Assembly (NCBI GenBank): GCA_021816585.1
Contig: JAKAXL010000006.1
Coordinates: 1 to 64,000 of the forward strand
Direction of reading: 5' to 3'
From: Pseudomonadota bacterium
GTDB taxonomy: Bacteria; Pseudomonadota; Gammaproteobacteria; Burkholderiales; Burkholderiaceae_C
DNA length: 64,000 bases
Both the position numbers and the translations under genes were made by a program. The notes beneath the pieces were generated by a model. It saw only the letters and a program-made list of their open reading frames with translations. It ran no database searches and was not told where the DNA came from. Positions 53,505 through 62,912 of the stretch are shown piece after piece; within the stretch, counting starts at the first letter, position 1, and each line of letters opens with the position of its first letter.

Positions 53505-53768
53505 GTGGCGAAAACGACGACTACTACGCGCAAATCCGGGGATCTCGACACTGATTCGGTGGCCACCAAGACCCAGGCGTCCAAGCAGCCCAACCCCTGG
53601 GATCTGATGATGGAAAACGCCGCCGAGGTCGCATCGACCTTCCGCAAGCGGCCGCAAGTGAAGGTTTCCTCGCCCTGGCGCGAAGGCTTCGGGCGTCCCC
53701 TTTCGCAGCGCTCGCGCGAGATCTACGAGCACATCACTGCGAACAAGACCCGGCTGAAGCAGAAGTAA
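53505..53768 (+). CDS. uncharacterised 87-residue protein
   Basis: This short protein has a Thr/Lys-rich start, no signal peptide and no transmembrane helix. The middle and end are predicted helical, with …NPWDLMMENAAEVASTFRKRPQVKV… and …REIYEHITANKTRLKQK. The basic C-terminus could bind nucleic acid, which is only a guess. It starts with GTG at 53505. Codon use is normal for the window, so it is probably real. I do not recognise a family. Confidence 0.6.
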   Translation: MAKTTTTTRKSGDLDTDSVATKTQASKQPNPWDLMMENAAEVASTFRKRPQVKVSSPWREGFGRPLSQRSREIYEHITANKTRLKQK

Positions 53769-53776
53769 GCCGAGGG

Positions 53777-53797
53777 GCCGGCCGCGTCGCGGCCGGC
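53777..53797. terminator. hairpin between the 87-codon gene and pyrD
   Basis: GCCGGCCGC (53777-53785), loop GTC, GCGGCCGGC (53789-53797) form a perfect 9-bp stem between two convergent genes. It lacks a T-tract, so it is a weak bidirectional terminator at best. Confidence 0.45.
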
Positions 53798-53798
53798 T

Positions 53799-54827
53799 TC
53801 AGCGTGCCTGTGCCAGTGCCTGCGCGCACTCGTGCACCAGGCGCGGCCCCTGGTAGATCAGGCCGGTGTACAACTGCACCAGGTCGGCTCCGCAGCGCCT
53901 TTTCTCGACCGCGTCGCGGGCATCCAGCACGCCGCCGACCCCGATGATCGGGTAGTCCGGGCCGAGGTGTTCGCGCAGCAGCGAGATCACCCGGTTCGAC
54001 AATTCGCGCACCGGCGCGCCGCTGAGCCCGCCAGTCTGGTCGGCGTGCCGCAGTCCCTCGACGCCGGCGCGCGAGACCGTGGTGTTGGTGGCGATCACGC
54101 CGTCCATGCCGTGGCGCACCAGCGCGTCGGCCAGTGCGTGCACATGTGCGGTTTCCAGGTCCGGGGCGACCTTCAGCAGCATCGGCACGCGCCGTCCCTG
54201 CTGGTCGGCCAGGCGCTCGCGCTGCGCCGCCAGTCCGCCGAGCAGCGCCTCCAGCGCATCGTCGCCCTGCAGACGGCGCAGTCCCGCGGTGTTCGGCGAC
54301 GACACGTTGACCGTGACGTAGTCGGCGTGTTCGTGCACCGCGCGCAGGCAGGCGGCGTAGTCGTCGAGCGCGGATTCGATCGGCGTGGCCGCGTTCTTGC
54401 CGATGTTCAGCCCCAGCGGGACCTCGCGGCGGCTTCGCCGCACGTTGCGCAGGAAGGCCTCGAGCCCCTGGTTGTTGAAGCCCATGCGATTGATCAGCGC
54501 GCGCGCCGAGCCCAGGCGGAACAGGCGCGGGCGCGGGTTGCCTCCCTGCGGCAGCGGGGTCACCGTGCCGACCTCGACGAAGCCGAATCCCAGCGCGGCC
54601 AGTGCGTCGATGGCCTCGCCGTTCTTGTCCAGCCCGGCCGCGAGCCCGACGCGGTTCGGGAAGTCCAGGCCCAGCAGGCGCACCGGGTCGATGACGCGCG
54701 GCTCGGCCAGCAGCAGGCTCAGGCCGCACTGGTGCACCCCGCGCAGCGTACGCAGGCTGAGCTGGTGGGCGACTTCGGGGTCGAGCCTGAACAGCAGCGA
54801 CCGGATCAGCGCATACGGCAGGGGCAT
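53799..54827 (-). CDS. pyrD: dihydroorotate dehydrogenase (quinone), class 2
   Basis: This 342-residue membrane-associated flavoenzyme oxidises dihydroorotate with quinone in pyrimidine synthesis. The N-terminal amphipathic region (…[17 protein letters not shown]…) is typical of class 2, followed by …[16 protein letters not shown]…. The catalytic-base Ser lies in …[15 protein letters not shown]…. It is divergent from rpiA. Confidence 0.95.
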   Translation of the reverse strand: MPLPYALIRSLLFRLDPEVAHQLSLRTLRGVHQCGLSLLLAEPRVIDPVRLLGLDFPNRVGLAAGLDKNGEAIDALAALGFGFVEVGTVTPLPQGGNPRPRLFRLGSARALINRMGFNNQGLEAFLRNVRRSRREVPLGLNIGKNAATPIESALDDYAACLRAVHEHADYVTVNVSSPNTAGLRRLQGDDALEALLGGLAAQRERLADQQGRRVPMLLKVAPDLETAHVHALADALVRHGMDGVIATNTTVSRAGVEGLRHADQTGGLSGAPVRELSNRVISLLREHLGPDYPIIGVGGVLDARDAVEKRRCGADLVQLYTGLIYQGPRLVHECAQALAQAR

Positions 54828-54960
54828 GAGTGTCGAGCTCGTTCCGGGAGCGGCGATAATACGGTGTTCGCCTGCGCGGCAAGCCTGCTTGCGCCTAGCG
54901 CGTGTCGAACGGGTGGGGCTGGCGCCGGCGTTTCGCTGTCCCGCCTGCGCGACGCCTGCG

Positions 54961-55000
54961 CCCCGCCTCTCCCCCCGCCTCTTCCCCCGCCTCTACCCTC
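54961..55000. repeat. pyrimidine-rich triplicate just upstream of rpiA
   Basis: The plus strand carries three close copies of a 13-base unit, CCCCGCCTCT plus three pyrimidine-rich bases, ending 12 bp before the rpiA start. The tract is almost free of purines, so the rpiA leader would have no normal Shine-Dalgarno sequence apart from ACAGG. Confidence 0.6.
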
Positions 55001-55011
55001 TACAGGCATTC

Positions 55012-55674
55012 ATGACCCAGGACGAATTGAAACAGGCGGTGGCCCGCGCGGCCCTGCGCCACGTCGTGCCCGACACCGTGATCGGCGTGGGTACCGGATC
55101 GACGGTGAACTTTTTCATCGATGCGCTGGCCACGATGCGCGCACGCGTGCGCGCCGCGGTGTCGAGTTCGGAGCGCAGCAGCGAGCGGCTGCGCGCGCAC
55201 GGCATCGAGGTGCTCGACCTCAACCAGGTCGAACGCATCCCGGTGTACGTCGACGGCGCCGACGAGATCGACCCGGGCGGCGCGATGATCAAGGGCGGGG
55301 GCGGAGCGCTGACCCGCGAGAAGATCATCGCCGAGGCCGCCGAGCGCTTCGTGTGCATCGTCGATTCGAGCAAGCTGGTGCCGGTGCTGGGCAGCTTCCC
55401 GCTGCCGGTCGAGGTGGTCCCGATGGCGCGCGAGCGGGTGCGCGCGCGCCTGCGCGAGTCCGGCGGGGATCCGGTGCTGCGCGAGGGCTTCGTCACCGAC
55501 AACGGCAATCAGATCCTCGACGTGCACGGGCTGCGCATCGAGCACCCGGCGGAGCTGGAAAGCCGGCTGAACCAGATTCCCGGCATCGTCACGGTGGGGC
55601 TGTTCGCGCGACGCGGCGCCGACATCGCCCTGGTGGGCGGCGCCGACGGCGTCACGCAGCGCGACTTCGACTGA
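55012..55674 (+). CDS. rpiA: ribose-5-phosphate isomerase A
   Basis: This 220-residue enzyme interconverts ribose 5-phosphate and ribulose 5-phosphate. Motifs are [16 protein letters not shown], the catalytic DGADEID and [12 protein letters not shown]. The length is normal. I chose the ATG at 55012, which matches the family N-terminus ([11 protein letters not shown]). Confidence 0.96.
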   Translation: MTQDELKQAVARAALRHVVPDTVIGVGTGSTVNFFIDALATMRARVRAAVSSSERSSERLRAHGIEVLDLNQVERIPVYVDGADEIDPGGAMIKGGGGALTREKIIAEAAERFVCIVDSSKLVPVLGSFPLPVEVVPMARERVRARLRESGGDPVLREGFVTDNGNQILDVHGLRIEHPAELESRLNQIPGIVTVGLFARRGADIALVGGADGVTQRDFD

Positions 55675-55720
55675 AACGCATCGGCGCCTTCGGCCGCGCG
55701 GGCCGCGGCGACCCGGCCCG

Positions 55721-56368
55721 CTAGAACCTGAAGCCGGGCGGCGCGTTCGGGTCGGGGGGCGCCACCACCGACGGCTGCGCGGGCGTCGCGCTCCGCGGGC
55801 GCGGCGCGGCCGACGCCGCGCCGTTGGCGGGGGCTGCTCCGGACAGCGGCGGCACCAGCGACTGCGGGATCGCGAAGCGATAGTCGCCCGGCAGTTGCGA
55901 TTCGCGCGGGTAGCCTGCCGCGCTGAGAGCCTGGTCCCACGCGCCGGAGTTGAAGCCCGGCGCGAGGTCGACCCCGGCCACGCTCAGCAGCGGCAGTTCC
56001 ATCGACGGATCCATGGCCTTGAGCGCCTGCGCGTCCTGCGGCGTCACGATCGTCTTCTCGGAGTAGGGGATGCCGCGCTTGCGCAGCAGCTGCACGCCGG
56101 AGTCGCAGGCCTTGCAGTCGGGTGTGGTGTAGATCACCACCGGCGCGCTTTGCTGCAGTTCGCGCAGATGCCGCGGCAGCGCCGAGGCCGGCGTGGCCGC
56201 CAGGCCCGGGACGACGGCGGAGTGCGCACTCGATGGCGGCACGTCGGTGAAGGTGACGCTGCCGTCGGGTCCGACGACCTTGTACACCGCCCATGCCGGC
56301 GCCGCCGTGCCCAGCAGCAGCATGATCCCGAGCAGGGCTGGCGCCCCGGTATGCAGAACCCATCGCAT
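55721..56368 (-). CDS. exported DUF4124/glutaredoxin-like protein
   Basis: This 215-residue protein has a signal peptide (about 1-27, …AAPAWA), then a short DUF4124 domain (YKVVGPDGSVTFTDVPP). A glutaredoxin-like domain follows with a CxxC site (YTTPDCKACDSGVQLL), then a Pro/Ala-rich tail. It probably acts on thiols in the periplasm. The combination of the two domains is known but its substrate is not. It is downstream of the M3 oligopeptidase gene on the same strand. Confidence 0.82.
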   Translation of the reverse strand: MRWVLHTGAPALLGIMLLLGTAAPAWAVYKVVGPDGSVTFTDVPPSSAHSAVVPGLAATPASALPRHLRELQQSAPVVIYTTPDCKACDSGVQLLRKRGIPYSEKTIVTPQDAQALKAMDPSMELPLLSVAGVDLAPGFNSGAWDQALSAAGYPRESQLPGDYRFAIPQSLVPPLSGAAPANGAASAAPRPRSATPAQPSVVAPPDPNAPPGFRF

Positions 56369-56406
56369 CGCAATCGCTCCTGGTTGCCGCGCCGGCGCGC
56401 CGACGC

Positions 56407-58500
56407 TCAGCCGTGTCCGGCCATGCCCTGATGACGCAGCAGCGCGTCGATGTTCGGGTCGCGCCCGCGGAACGCGCGGAACGACTCGATGGCGTCGCGG
56501 CTGCTGCCCCGCGCGAGGATCTCGTCGCGGAAACGCGCGCCGGTGTCCGGGTCGAGCACTCCGTGCTCCTCGAAGTGCGCGTAGGCGTCTGCCGACAACA
56601 CCTCCGCCCACTTGTAACTGTAGTACCCGGCGGCGTATCCACCAGCAAAAATATGCGAAAAGCTGTGCTGGAATCTGGAGAATTCGGGCGCGAACACCAC
56701 AGCCACTTCGTCGCGCACCTGCGCCGCCACGTCCGCGACGGCCTGCGCGGTGAATTCGCGCAGGTCGCGATGCACCCGCAGGTCGAACAGCGAGAACTCC
56801 ACCTGGCGCAGCGTGTGCATGCCCGACTGGAAATTGCGCGCCGCCAGCATGCGCTCGAACATCGCCCGCGGCAGTGCCTCGCCGGTGTCGACGTGGCAGC
56901 CGAGCTCGCGCAGCACCTCCCATTCCCAGCAGTAGTTCTCGAGGAACTGGCTGGGCAGCTCGACGGCGTCCCATTCCACGCCGCTGAGTCCGGAGGCGGC
57001 GAGCTCGTCGACGCGGGTCAGCAGGTGGTGCAGCGCATGGCCGAACTCGTGGAACAGGGTCTGCACGTCGTCGTGGCTGAGCAGCGCCGGGCGCGCGCCG
57101 ATGCCCCGCGCGAAGTTGCAGGTCAGCAGGGCCACCGGGGTCTGCAGCGTGCCGTCGGGGCGCTGCCAGCGCCCGCGGGCGTCGTCCATCCAGGCGCCGC
57201 CGCGCTTGCCCGCTCGCGCGTAGAGATCGGTGTAGAAGTGCCCGACCAGCTCGCCGTCGCCGCGCTCGACCCGCCACAGGCGCACGTCGGGGTGCCAGGC
57301 GCCGTGCGCCGGCTGCTCGAGCACGCGTACGCCGAACAGGCGCCGCACCAGCTCGAACAGGCCGGCCAGCACCCGCGGCTCGGTGAAGTACTGGCGCAGC
57401 TCCTGCTCCGAATAGTCGAAGCGCTGCTCGCGCAGGCGCTCCGACGCGAAGGCGATGTCCCAGGCCTGCAGCTCGGCCAGCCCGAGCTGCGCGGCGGCGA
57501 ACTCGCGCAACTCGCGCAGGTCGCGTTCGGCGTAGGGGCGCGCGCGCCGCGCCAGGTCCAGCAGGAAGTCCTCGACCTGGCGCGGGCTGTCGGCCATCTT
57601 CGGCTGCAGCGAGAGTTCGGCGAAGTCGCCGAAGCCGAGCAGGCGCGCCTGCTCGAAGCGCAGCGCCAGCAGCTCGGCCATGATGTCGGAGTTGTCCAGG
57701 CGCGGATCCCCGAGCTCGCTGGCGCGGGTCACGTAGGCGCGGTACATCGCCTGGCGCAACTCGCGGTCCCGCGCCTGCTGCATCAGCGGCACGTAGCTGG
57801 GCTGGTGCAGCGTGAACACGTAGCCCGAGTCGTCGCCGGCGGCTTCGCGCGCGGCCTGCAGCAGGTCCTGCGGCAGCCCCTCGACCTGGTGCGCGTCGGC
57901 GCGCAGCGTGAAGGCGTCGGTCGCGTCCAGCAGATGCTCGGAAAAGGCCTGCTCGAGCTCGGCGCTGCGCTGCTCGATGGCGGCGTAGCGCGCGTGCGCC
58001 TGGCCGCTCAGTTCGGCTCCGCTCAGACGCAGGTCGCGCAGCGCGTGCTCGACGATGCGTCGGCGCAACGGGGTCAGCGCGGCGAAGCCGCCGCCGTCGC
58101 GCAGCGCGCGGTAGCGCGCGTACAGCCGCGGATCGGCGCCGAGCTCGGTCCACACCTCGGTGACCCGCGGGAGCATCTCGTTGAAGGCTCGTCGCAGCTC
58201 CGGCGTGTCGACCACCGCATGCAGATGCGACACCATGCCCCAGGCGCGCCCCAGCGACTCCGTGGCCAGCTGCAGCGGCTCCACCAGGTCGTCCCAGCCC
58301 GGTTGCGCGGGCCCGTCCGGCGCGCAGACCTGCTCGAGCGTGGAGCGCACCCGCGCCACGCACTCGCGCACCATGGGCTCGATGTCCTGCGGGCGCAGCG
58401 CGGCGTAGTCGGGAAGCTGCGTCGCATGCGGAGCGGCGGCGCGGGCCTGCGGAGTGGAGCCGGCGCTCGAGCGCGCGGCGTCGGGGGCTGCGGAGTTCAT
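56407..58500 (-). CDS. prlC: M3-family oligopeptidase A
   Basis: This 697-residue cytoplasmic zinc endopeptidase degrades short peptides. The zinc-binding HEFGH lies in QTLFHEFGHALHHLL, with the third-ligand helix just after (…SQFLENYCWEWEVL…). Length and the N-terminal helical region fit PrlC/OpdA rather than Dcp. The ATG at 58500 precedes an Ala-rich N-terminus. Confidence 0.93.
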   Translation of the reverse strand: MNSAAPDAARSSAGSTPQARAAAPHATQLPDYAALRPQDIEPMVRECVARVRSTLEQVCAPDGPAQPGWDDLVEPLQLATESLGRAWGMVSHLHAVVDTPELRRAFNEMLPRVTEVWTELGADPRLYARYRALRDGGGFAALTPLRRRIVEHALRDLRLSGAELSGQAHARYAAIEQRSAELEQAFSEHLLDATDAFTLRADAHQVEGLPQDLLQAAREAAGDDSGYVFTLHQPSYVPLMQQARDRELRQAMYRAYVTRASELGDPRLDNSDIMAELLALRFEQARLLGFGDFAELSLQPKMADSPRQVEDFLLDLARRARPYAERDLRELREFAAAQLGLAELQAWDIAFASERLREQRFDYSEQELRQYFTEPRVLAGLFELVRRLFGVRVLEQPAHGAWHPDVRLWRVERGDGELVGHFYTDLYARAGKRGGAWMDDARGRWQRPDGTLQTPVALLTCNFARGIGARPALLSHDDVQTLFHEFGHALHHLLTRVDELAASGLSGVEWDAVELPSQFLENYCWEWEVLRELGCHVDTGEALPRAMFERMLAARNFQSGMHTLRQVEFSLFDLRVHRDLREFTAQAVADVAAQVRDEVAVVFAPEFSRFQHSFSHIFAGGYAAGYYSYKWAEVLSADAYAHFEEHGVLDPDTGARFRDEILARGSSRDAIESFRAFRGRDPNIDALLRHQGMAGHG

Positions 58501-58595
58501 GGTGAGGCGCTTGCGGACGGTTGCAGGGCGGCGCGCCCGCGGGCGCGCAGGTTCATCGTGCATCGAGCTTGCCGCGCCGCCTGCGGCGCGGCGCC

Positions 58596-59444
58596 TCAGG
58601 CCTGTTCGCAGGCCTGCACGGTATTCGACAACAACATCGCGATGGTCATCGGGCCGACCCCACCGGGAACGGGGGTGATCCAGTCCGCCACCTCGCTGGC
58701 GCCGGCGAAGTCCACGTCGCCGCACAGCTTGCCGTCGTCGAGCCGGTTGATGCCGACGTCGATCACCGCGGCGCCGGGCTTGATCATGTCGCCGCGGATC
58801 ATGCGCGGGCGACCCACCGCGGCCACCAGCACGTCGGCGCGACGGCAGGTGTCGGCCAGGTCGGGGGTGCCGCTGTGGGCGATGGTGACGGTGGCGTTCA
58901 TGCCCAGCAGCATCAGCGCCATCGGCTTGCCGACGATGTTGGAGCGTCCGACCACCACCGCGTGGCGGCCGCGCAGGTCGGCCAGGCCGATGTCTTCCAG
59001 CATGCGCACGCAGCCCAGCGGGGTGCAGGGGCGGAATCCGGGCTGGCCGACCATCAGCGCGCCGGCGCTGGCGACGTGGAATCCGTCGACGTCCTTGCGC
59101 GGCGAGATCGCCTCGATGACGCGCTGCGCATCGATGTGCGCGGGCAGCGGCAGCTGCACCAGGATGCCGTGCACCGCATCGTCGTGGTTCAACGCGTGGA
59201 TGCGCGCCAGCAGCTCGGCCTCGCGCAGCCCGGAGTCGAATTCGAAATGCAGCGAACGGATTCCCGCCTGCTCGCAGGCGGCGATCTTGTTGCGCACGTA
59301 GACCTGGCTGGCGGGGTCGCTGCCGACCAGGATCACCGCCAGCGCGGGTTCGCGTCCGGCGGCGCGCAGCGCGGCGGCGCGTTCGGCGACTCCGGCACGC
59401 AGCCGGGTCGCCAGGGCCTTTCCATCGATGATGCGGGCTGTCAT
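58596..59444 (-). CDS. folD: methylenetetrahydrofolate dehydrogenase/cyclohydrolase
   Basis: This 282-residue bifunctional enzyme makes 10-formyl-THF from methylene-THF. The catalytic Lys lies in …[10 protein letters not shown]…, and the NADP-binding motif is [13 protein letters not shown]. It lies downstream of the FixJ-type regulator gene on the same strand, 35 bp away. Confidence 0.96.
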   Translation of the reverse strand: MTARIIDGKALATRLRAGVAERAAALRAAGREPALAVILVGSDPASQVYVRNKIAACEQAGIRSLHFEFDSGLREAELLARIHALNHDDAVHGILVQLPLPAHIDAQRVIEAISPRKDVDGFHVASAGALMVGQPGFRPCTPLGCVRMLEDIGLADLRGRHAVVVGRSNIVGKPMALMLLGMNATVTIAHSGTPDLADTCRRADVLVAAVGRPRMIRGDMIKPGAAVIDVGINRLDDGKLCGDVDFAGASEVADWITPVPGGVGPMTIAMLLSNTVQACEQA

Positions 59445-59479
59445 TGGCAGGGGAGTTCGGGCGGGCGCGCCCGGGGCGG

Positions 59480-60094
59480 TCATTTGTTCGCGCCGAGCGC
59501 GATCTTCAGCAGGTCGGCCACGGTGTTGGCCCCCAGCTTTTCCATGATGTTGGCCCGGTGCGCCTCGACGGTCTTGATGCTGATGTTCAGGTCGTCGGCG
59601 ATCTGCTTGTTCAGGCGTCCGGCGACGATGCGCTCGAGCACCTGCGATTCGCGGCTGGTCAGTTTCGACAGCAGCGCCTCGCGGCTGGCGCTTTGCGCGT
59701 GTTCCTCGAGGTCGACGCGGGCCTTCTGCAGCATGCGGTCGACGAGGTCGCGCAGCAGGTTCTCGTTGAAGGGCTTCTCGATGAAGTCGATGGCGCCCTT
59801 CTTCATCGTCGCCACCGCCATCGGCACGTCGCCGTGGCCGGTGATGAAGGCCAGCGGCAGGCTCTGCCCGCGCTGCAGCAGTCGCTCCTGCAGTTCCAGG
59901 CCGCTCATGCCGGGCATGCGCACGTCGACGATCAGGCAGGCCACCTCGCGCGGGTCGAAGCGCGACAGGAAGGCCTCGGCCGAATCGAAGCAACGCACGC
60001 GGTAGTCGTTGCCTTCGAGCAGCCATTGCAGGGAGTCGCGCACGGCTTCGTCATCGTCGATGACGTACACGGTACCTTTGGTCGCTGGTTTCAT
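59480..60094 (-). CDS. FixJ-family response regulator
   Basis: This 204-residue protein has a receiver domain with Asp pair 13-14, phospho-acceptor Asp57 (LIVDVRMPG) and Lys in FIEKPF. A LuxR-type helix-turn-helix follows (…[25 protein letters not shown]…). Its start overlaps the end of the sensor kinase gene by 4 bases. The pair is divergent from aceE, so it may control pyruvate dehydrogenase; this is an inference from position. Confidence 0.92.
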   Translation of the reverse strand: MKPATKGTVYVIDDDEAVRDSLQWLLEGNDYRVRCFDSAEAFLSRFDPREVACLIVDVRMPGMSGLELQERLLQRGQSLPLAFITGHGDVPMAVATMKKGAIDFIEKPFNENLLRDLVDRMLQKARVDLEEHAQSASREALLSKLTSRESQVLERIVAGRLNKQIADDLNISIKTVEAHRANIMEKLGANTVADLLKIALGANK

Positions 60095-62628
60095 GGACTC
60101 GTCGGGTCAAGGGCGGGTGCAGCGGGCGAAGCGGCCGGCTCGGCCGTCGCAGCGGGAAGGTCCGTGCCCGGCGGCGCCGATGCGGCGGCGCCACTGCGGG
60201 GCGGGGGCTCCAGCGGCAGCGTGAAGCGGAACACGCTGCCGCTCAGAACCTCCCCATTGTATTGATTCTCGGCCCACAGACGACCTTCGTGGAACTCGAC
60301 GATCGACCGGCAGATGTTCAGCCCGATTCCGAGGCCTTCGCTCTTTGTCGTGTAGAAAGCTTCGAACAGGTGCCCCATGACTTCCTCGGACACCCCGGTT
60401 CCGTTGTCGCGCACGATGAAGTGCACCAGTCCGTCCTGCTGCGCGATGTCGAGTTCGACACTGCGCAGCACGCCGCTGCGTCCCGCCTTGTCGACCGCCT
60501 CGGCGGCGTTGCGCAGCAGGTTGAGCAGCACCTGCTCGATCAGGATGGGGTCCGCGTGCAGCGCCGGGATGCCGGGGGCGATGTGGGTGAACAGGCGCAC
60601 GTTGCGCCGGCGCATCTCGATCTCGGCCAGCTCGAGGGTGTTCTGCACGATGTCCTGCACGCGGCAGGCGACGCGATGGGGCTCGTTCTTCTTCACGAAG
60701 TCGCGCACGCGGCGGATCACCGCGGCCGCCCGCTGCGCCTGGCGCGCGGTCTTCTCCAGCGCGGGTTGCAGGTCGTCGGCGGGCATCGAGCGGTTGCGCA
60801 GGCGAGCGATCATGCCCGAGCAGTAGTTGTTGATCGCGGTCAGCGGCTGGTTGAGTTCGTGGGCCAGCGACGAGGCCATCTCGCCCATGGCGATCAGGCG
60901 GCTGGTGATCTGCGCCTTCTCTTCCTGGTTGCGCGCGATCTCCTCGGCCTGGTGGCGCGCCGTGACGTCGGTGGCGATGAGCATCTGCACGACCCGCGCG
61001 TCCACCCACTGGATGTAGCGCTGGCGCACGTCGAACCAGCGGTCCAGCGCGGCCACGTGGATTTCGTGCACCTGCGCCTGCGCGTGCAGGAACTCGTCGG
61101 CGGGAAGCCCGGCGAAGCTGTCGACGGCATCGTCGCCGTCGACCCCCGAGCCCGGCGGAGGCTCCTGGCCGCTGAGCAGGTGGTGGCCGTGCGCGGAGGC
61201 GCCGAACCACTGCCGGTACAGCTTGTTCGCGTAGAGCTGTTCGTCGCGGTCGATGGCCAGCACGGACACCGCGGCGTCGAGCCCCTCCAGCACCGCCACG
61301 AAGCGCTCGTGCGAGGCCGCCAGCTCCTGGCGGATGCGCGTCGGCTCGGTGATGTCGGTGATCGAGGTCACCCAGCCGGTCTGGCGGTCGCGGTTGTCGA
61401 TCAGCGCCGACACGTACACCCGCGCGTCGAACTCGCTGCCGTCGCGCCGTGCCAGCTTCAGCGCGAAGCCCGACGGCGGCGCCAGTCCGTCGAGGGTCTG
61501 CTGCAGCGCCAGCGCCATCTCGGCCGAGCGCCGCGCCGGCCAGTACGGATGCGGCGGGCCCTGGCCGACCAGTTCATGCTCGGAAAAGCCCGTCATCTTG
61601 CAAAAGGCCATGTTCACATAGGTGATGCGGCCCTTCAGGTCGATGGCCTGCATCCCGGTGGACAGCGAGTTCTCCATCGCGCGCCGGAACGCGGTCTCGC
61701 GGGTCAGGCTTTCCTGGGTCTGCAGGCGCTCGCGCATCTGGCGCCAGCTGCCCCATTGCATCCACAGCATCAGCGCCGACAGCACGAACACGGCCCAGTA
61801 CAGGCCGCGCACCGTCCAGCCCGGGCTGGAGTGGTAGCTGTTCACGCGCATCGCCAGCCCGGCCTGGAAGGGCTGCAGGGCCACCAGGTACTGCAGGGGC
61901 TTGCGCTCGATGTTGCCGGTTGCGGTGCTGGCCAGCACCTGGCCGCTGATCTTGTCGACCAGCGCCACCGCGTAGCGGCTGCTGAGCTCCTGCACCGTGG
62001 TGCTGCGCAGCAGGCCGTCGATCGAGAACACCGCGCCGACGGTGCCCGCGAAATGCGTGCCCAGCACCACCGGGGTGGCCGATTCGACCACCCAGCCCAG
62101 GTTGGGGATGCGGTAGGGCACGCCGTACACCGGGCGCATCTGCCTTTGCGCCAGTTGCTGCAGGCGCTGCGACTCGATCTGCGTCGAGCGGTGGTCGGCG
62201 TCCACCCAGCGCATGTCGCGCGGCACCGCCGGGCTGACCACCAGGTGCGACAGCTGGCCGGTGGCGTCGGTCGCATACACCACCATCGCCGGCGCGTGCT
62301 GCTGCAGGAAGCCGTGCGCCAGCACCGGGAAGCGGTCGTTGCCGCGGCGCGTCTCCAGCGCGTTGGCCATCGACTGCAGCTGCTCCTGCATCAGGGCCAT
62401 TTCCAGGCTCATGCGCTGGCGTGCCCACTCGGTGTCGCGCTGCAGCGTGTCGTGCTCGCGCTGCAGCTCGGTCTGCTGGGTGTAGCGCACCAGCGCGGCC
62501 GCGGCGCCGAGGAACAGCACCAGCGAGAACAGCGGAACGAACAGCAGCAGGCGGTCGGCGTTGCCGCTGATCAGCAGCGGGCGCACGCGCTGGCGCAGGC
62601 GTCGGGACAGGGAAACGAACAGGCTCAC
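60091..62628 (-). CDS. PAS-domain sensor histidine kinase
   Basis: This 845-residue membrane kinase has transmembrane helices near 28-48 and 273-292 flanking a periplasmic sensor domain of about 225 residues. Two PAS domains follow (about 315-430 and 440-560). The HisKA box has phospho-acceptor His590 (SSLAHELNQPLTA), and the ATPase domain has N (NLLRNAAEAV), G1 (DNGTGV) and G2 (GLGIGLNI) boxes. The architecture resembles DctS-type C4-dicarboxylate sensors, but the ligand is unknown. It is the partner of the overlapping FixJ-type regulator. Confidence 0.92.
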   Translation of the reverse strand: MSLFVSLSRRLRQRVRPLLISGNADRLLLFVPLFSLVLFLGAAAALVRYTQQTELQREHDTLQRDTEWARQRMSLEMALMQEQLQSMANALETRRGNDRFPVLAHGFLQQHAPAMVVYATDATGQLSHLVVSPAVPRDMRWVDADHRSTQIESQRLQQLAQRQMRPVYGVPYRIPNLGWVVESATPVVLGTHFAGTVGAVFSIDGLLRSTTVQELSSRYAVALVDKISGQVLASTATGNIERKPLQYLVALQPFQAGLAMRVNSYHSSPGWTVRGLYWAVFVLSALMLWMQWGSWRQMRERLQTQESLTRETAFRRAMENSLSTGMQAIDLKGRITYVNMAFCKMTGFSEHELVGQGPPHPYWPARRSAEMALALQQTLDGLAPPSGFALKLARRDGSEFDARVYVSALIDNRDRQTGWVTSITDITEPTRIRQELAASHERFVAVLEGLDAAVSVLAIDRDEQLYANKLYRQWFGASAHGHHLLSGQEPPPGSGVDGDDAVDSFAGLPADEFLHAQAQVHEIHVAALDRWFDVRQRYIQWVDARVVQMLIATDVTARHQAEEIARNQEEKAQITSRLIAMGEMASSLAHELNQPLTAINNYCSGMIARLRNRSMPADDLQPALEKTARQAQRAAAVIRRVRDFVKKNEPHRVACRVQDIVQNTLELAEIEMRRRNVRLFTHIAPGIPALHADPILIEQVLLNLLRNAAEAVDKAGRSGVLRSVELDIAQQDGLVHFIVRDNGTGVSEEVMGHLFEAFYTTKSEGLGIGLNICRSIVEFHEGRLWAENQYNGEVLSGSVFRFTLPLEPPPRSGAAASAPPGTDLPAATAEPAASPAAPALDPTSP

Positions 62629-62763
62629 GGCGCAAGTCTATGCAAAGCCGCAGGGGCGGAGCATGCTTCGGGGATGCATGCGGCCGTTGTGCCGCCGCGG
62701 TGCCCCGTGCGCGCAGACCTTTCCCGGATCCCGGGAGGCCCTGCCGGTGACGCGTTAAATTCC

Positions 62764-62785
62764 ACAATATAAAATCGCATATTGT
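62764..62785. promoter_or_regulatory. palindromic operator upstream of aceE
   Basis: ACAATAT (62764-62770), eight bases and ATATTGT (62779-62785) form a perfect 7-bp inverted repeat. Its right arm overlaps the -35 element of the aceE promoter, so a bound protein should block or modulate transcription. It also lies about 140 bp upstream of the divergent sensor kinase gene. The binder is unknown; the neighbouring FixJ-type regulator and a PdhR-like repressor are both possible. Confidence 0.7.
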
Positions 62786-62810
62786 CATTCAAAAAATTCT
62801 TTGCCATACT
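62782..62810 (+). promoter_or_regulatory. sigma70 promoter of aceE
   Basis: TTGTCA (62782-62787) and CATACT (62805-62810) are separated by 17 bp, in an unusually AT-rich stretch. This predicts a leader of about 95 nt before the aceE ATG, which has an AGGAG ribosome-binding site. Confidence 0.75.
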
Positions 62811-62912
62811 CGCCCTTCGGAAAGCGCCGGGGTGCCCCAGGCTTTTCCATCCCCCGCGTGGGACGGGCGCAGCCGGTCCCTGGGGTACATCCAGATCCAG
62901 AGGAGACCCACC

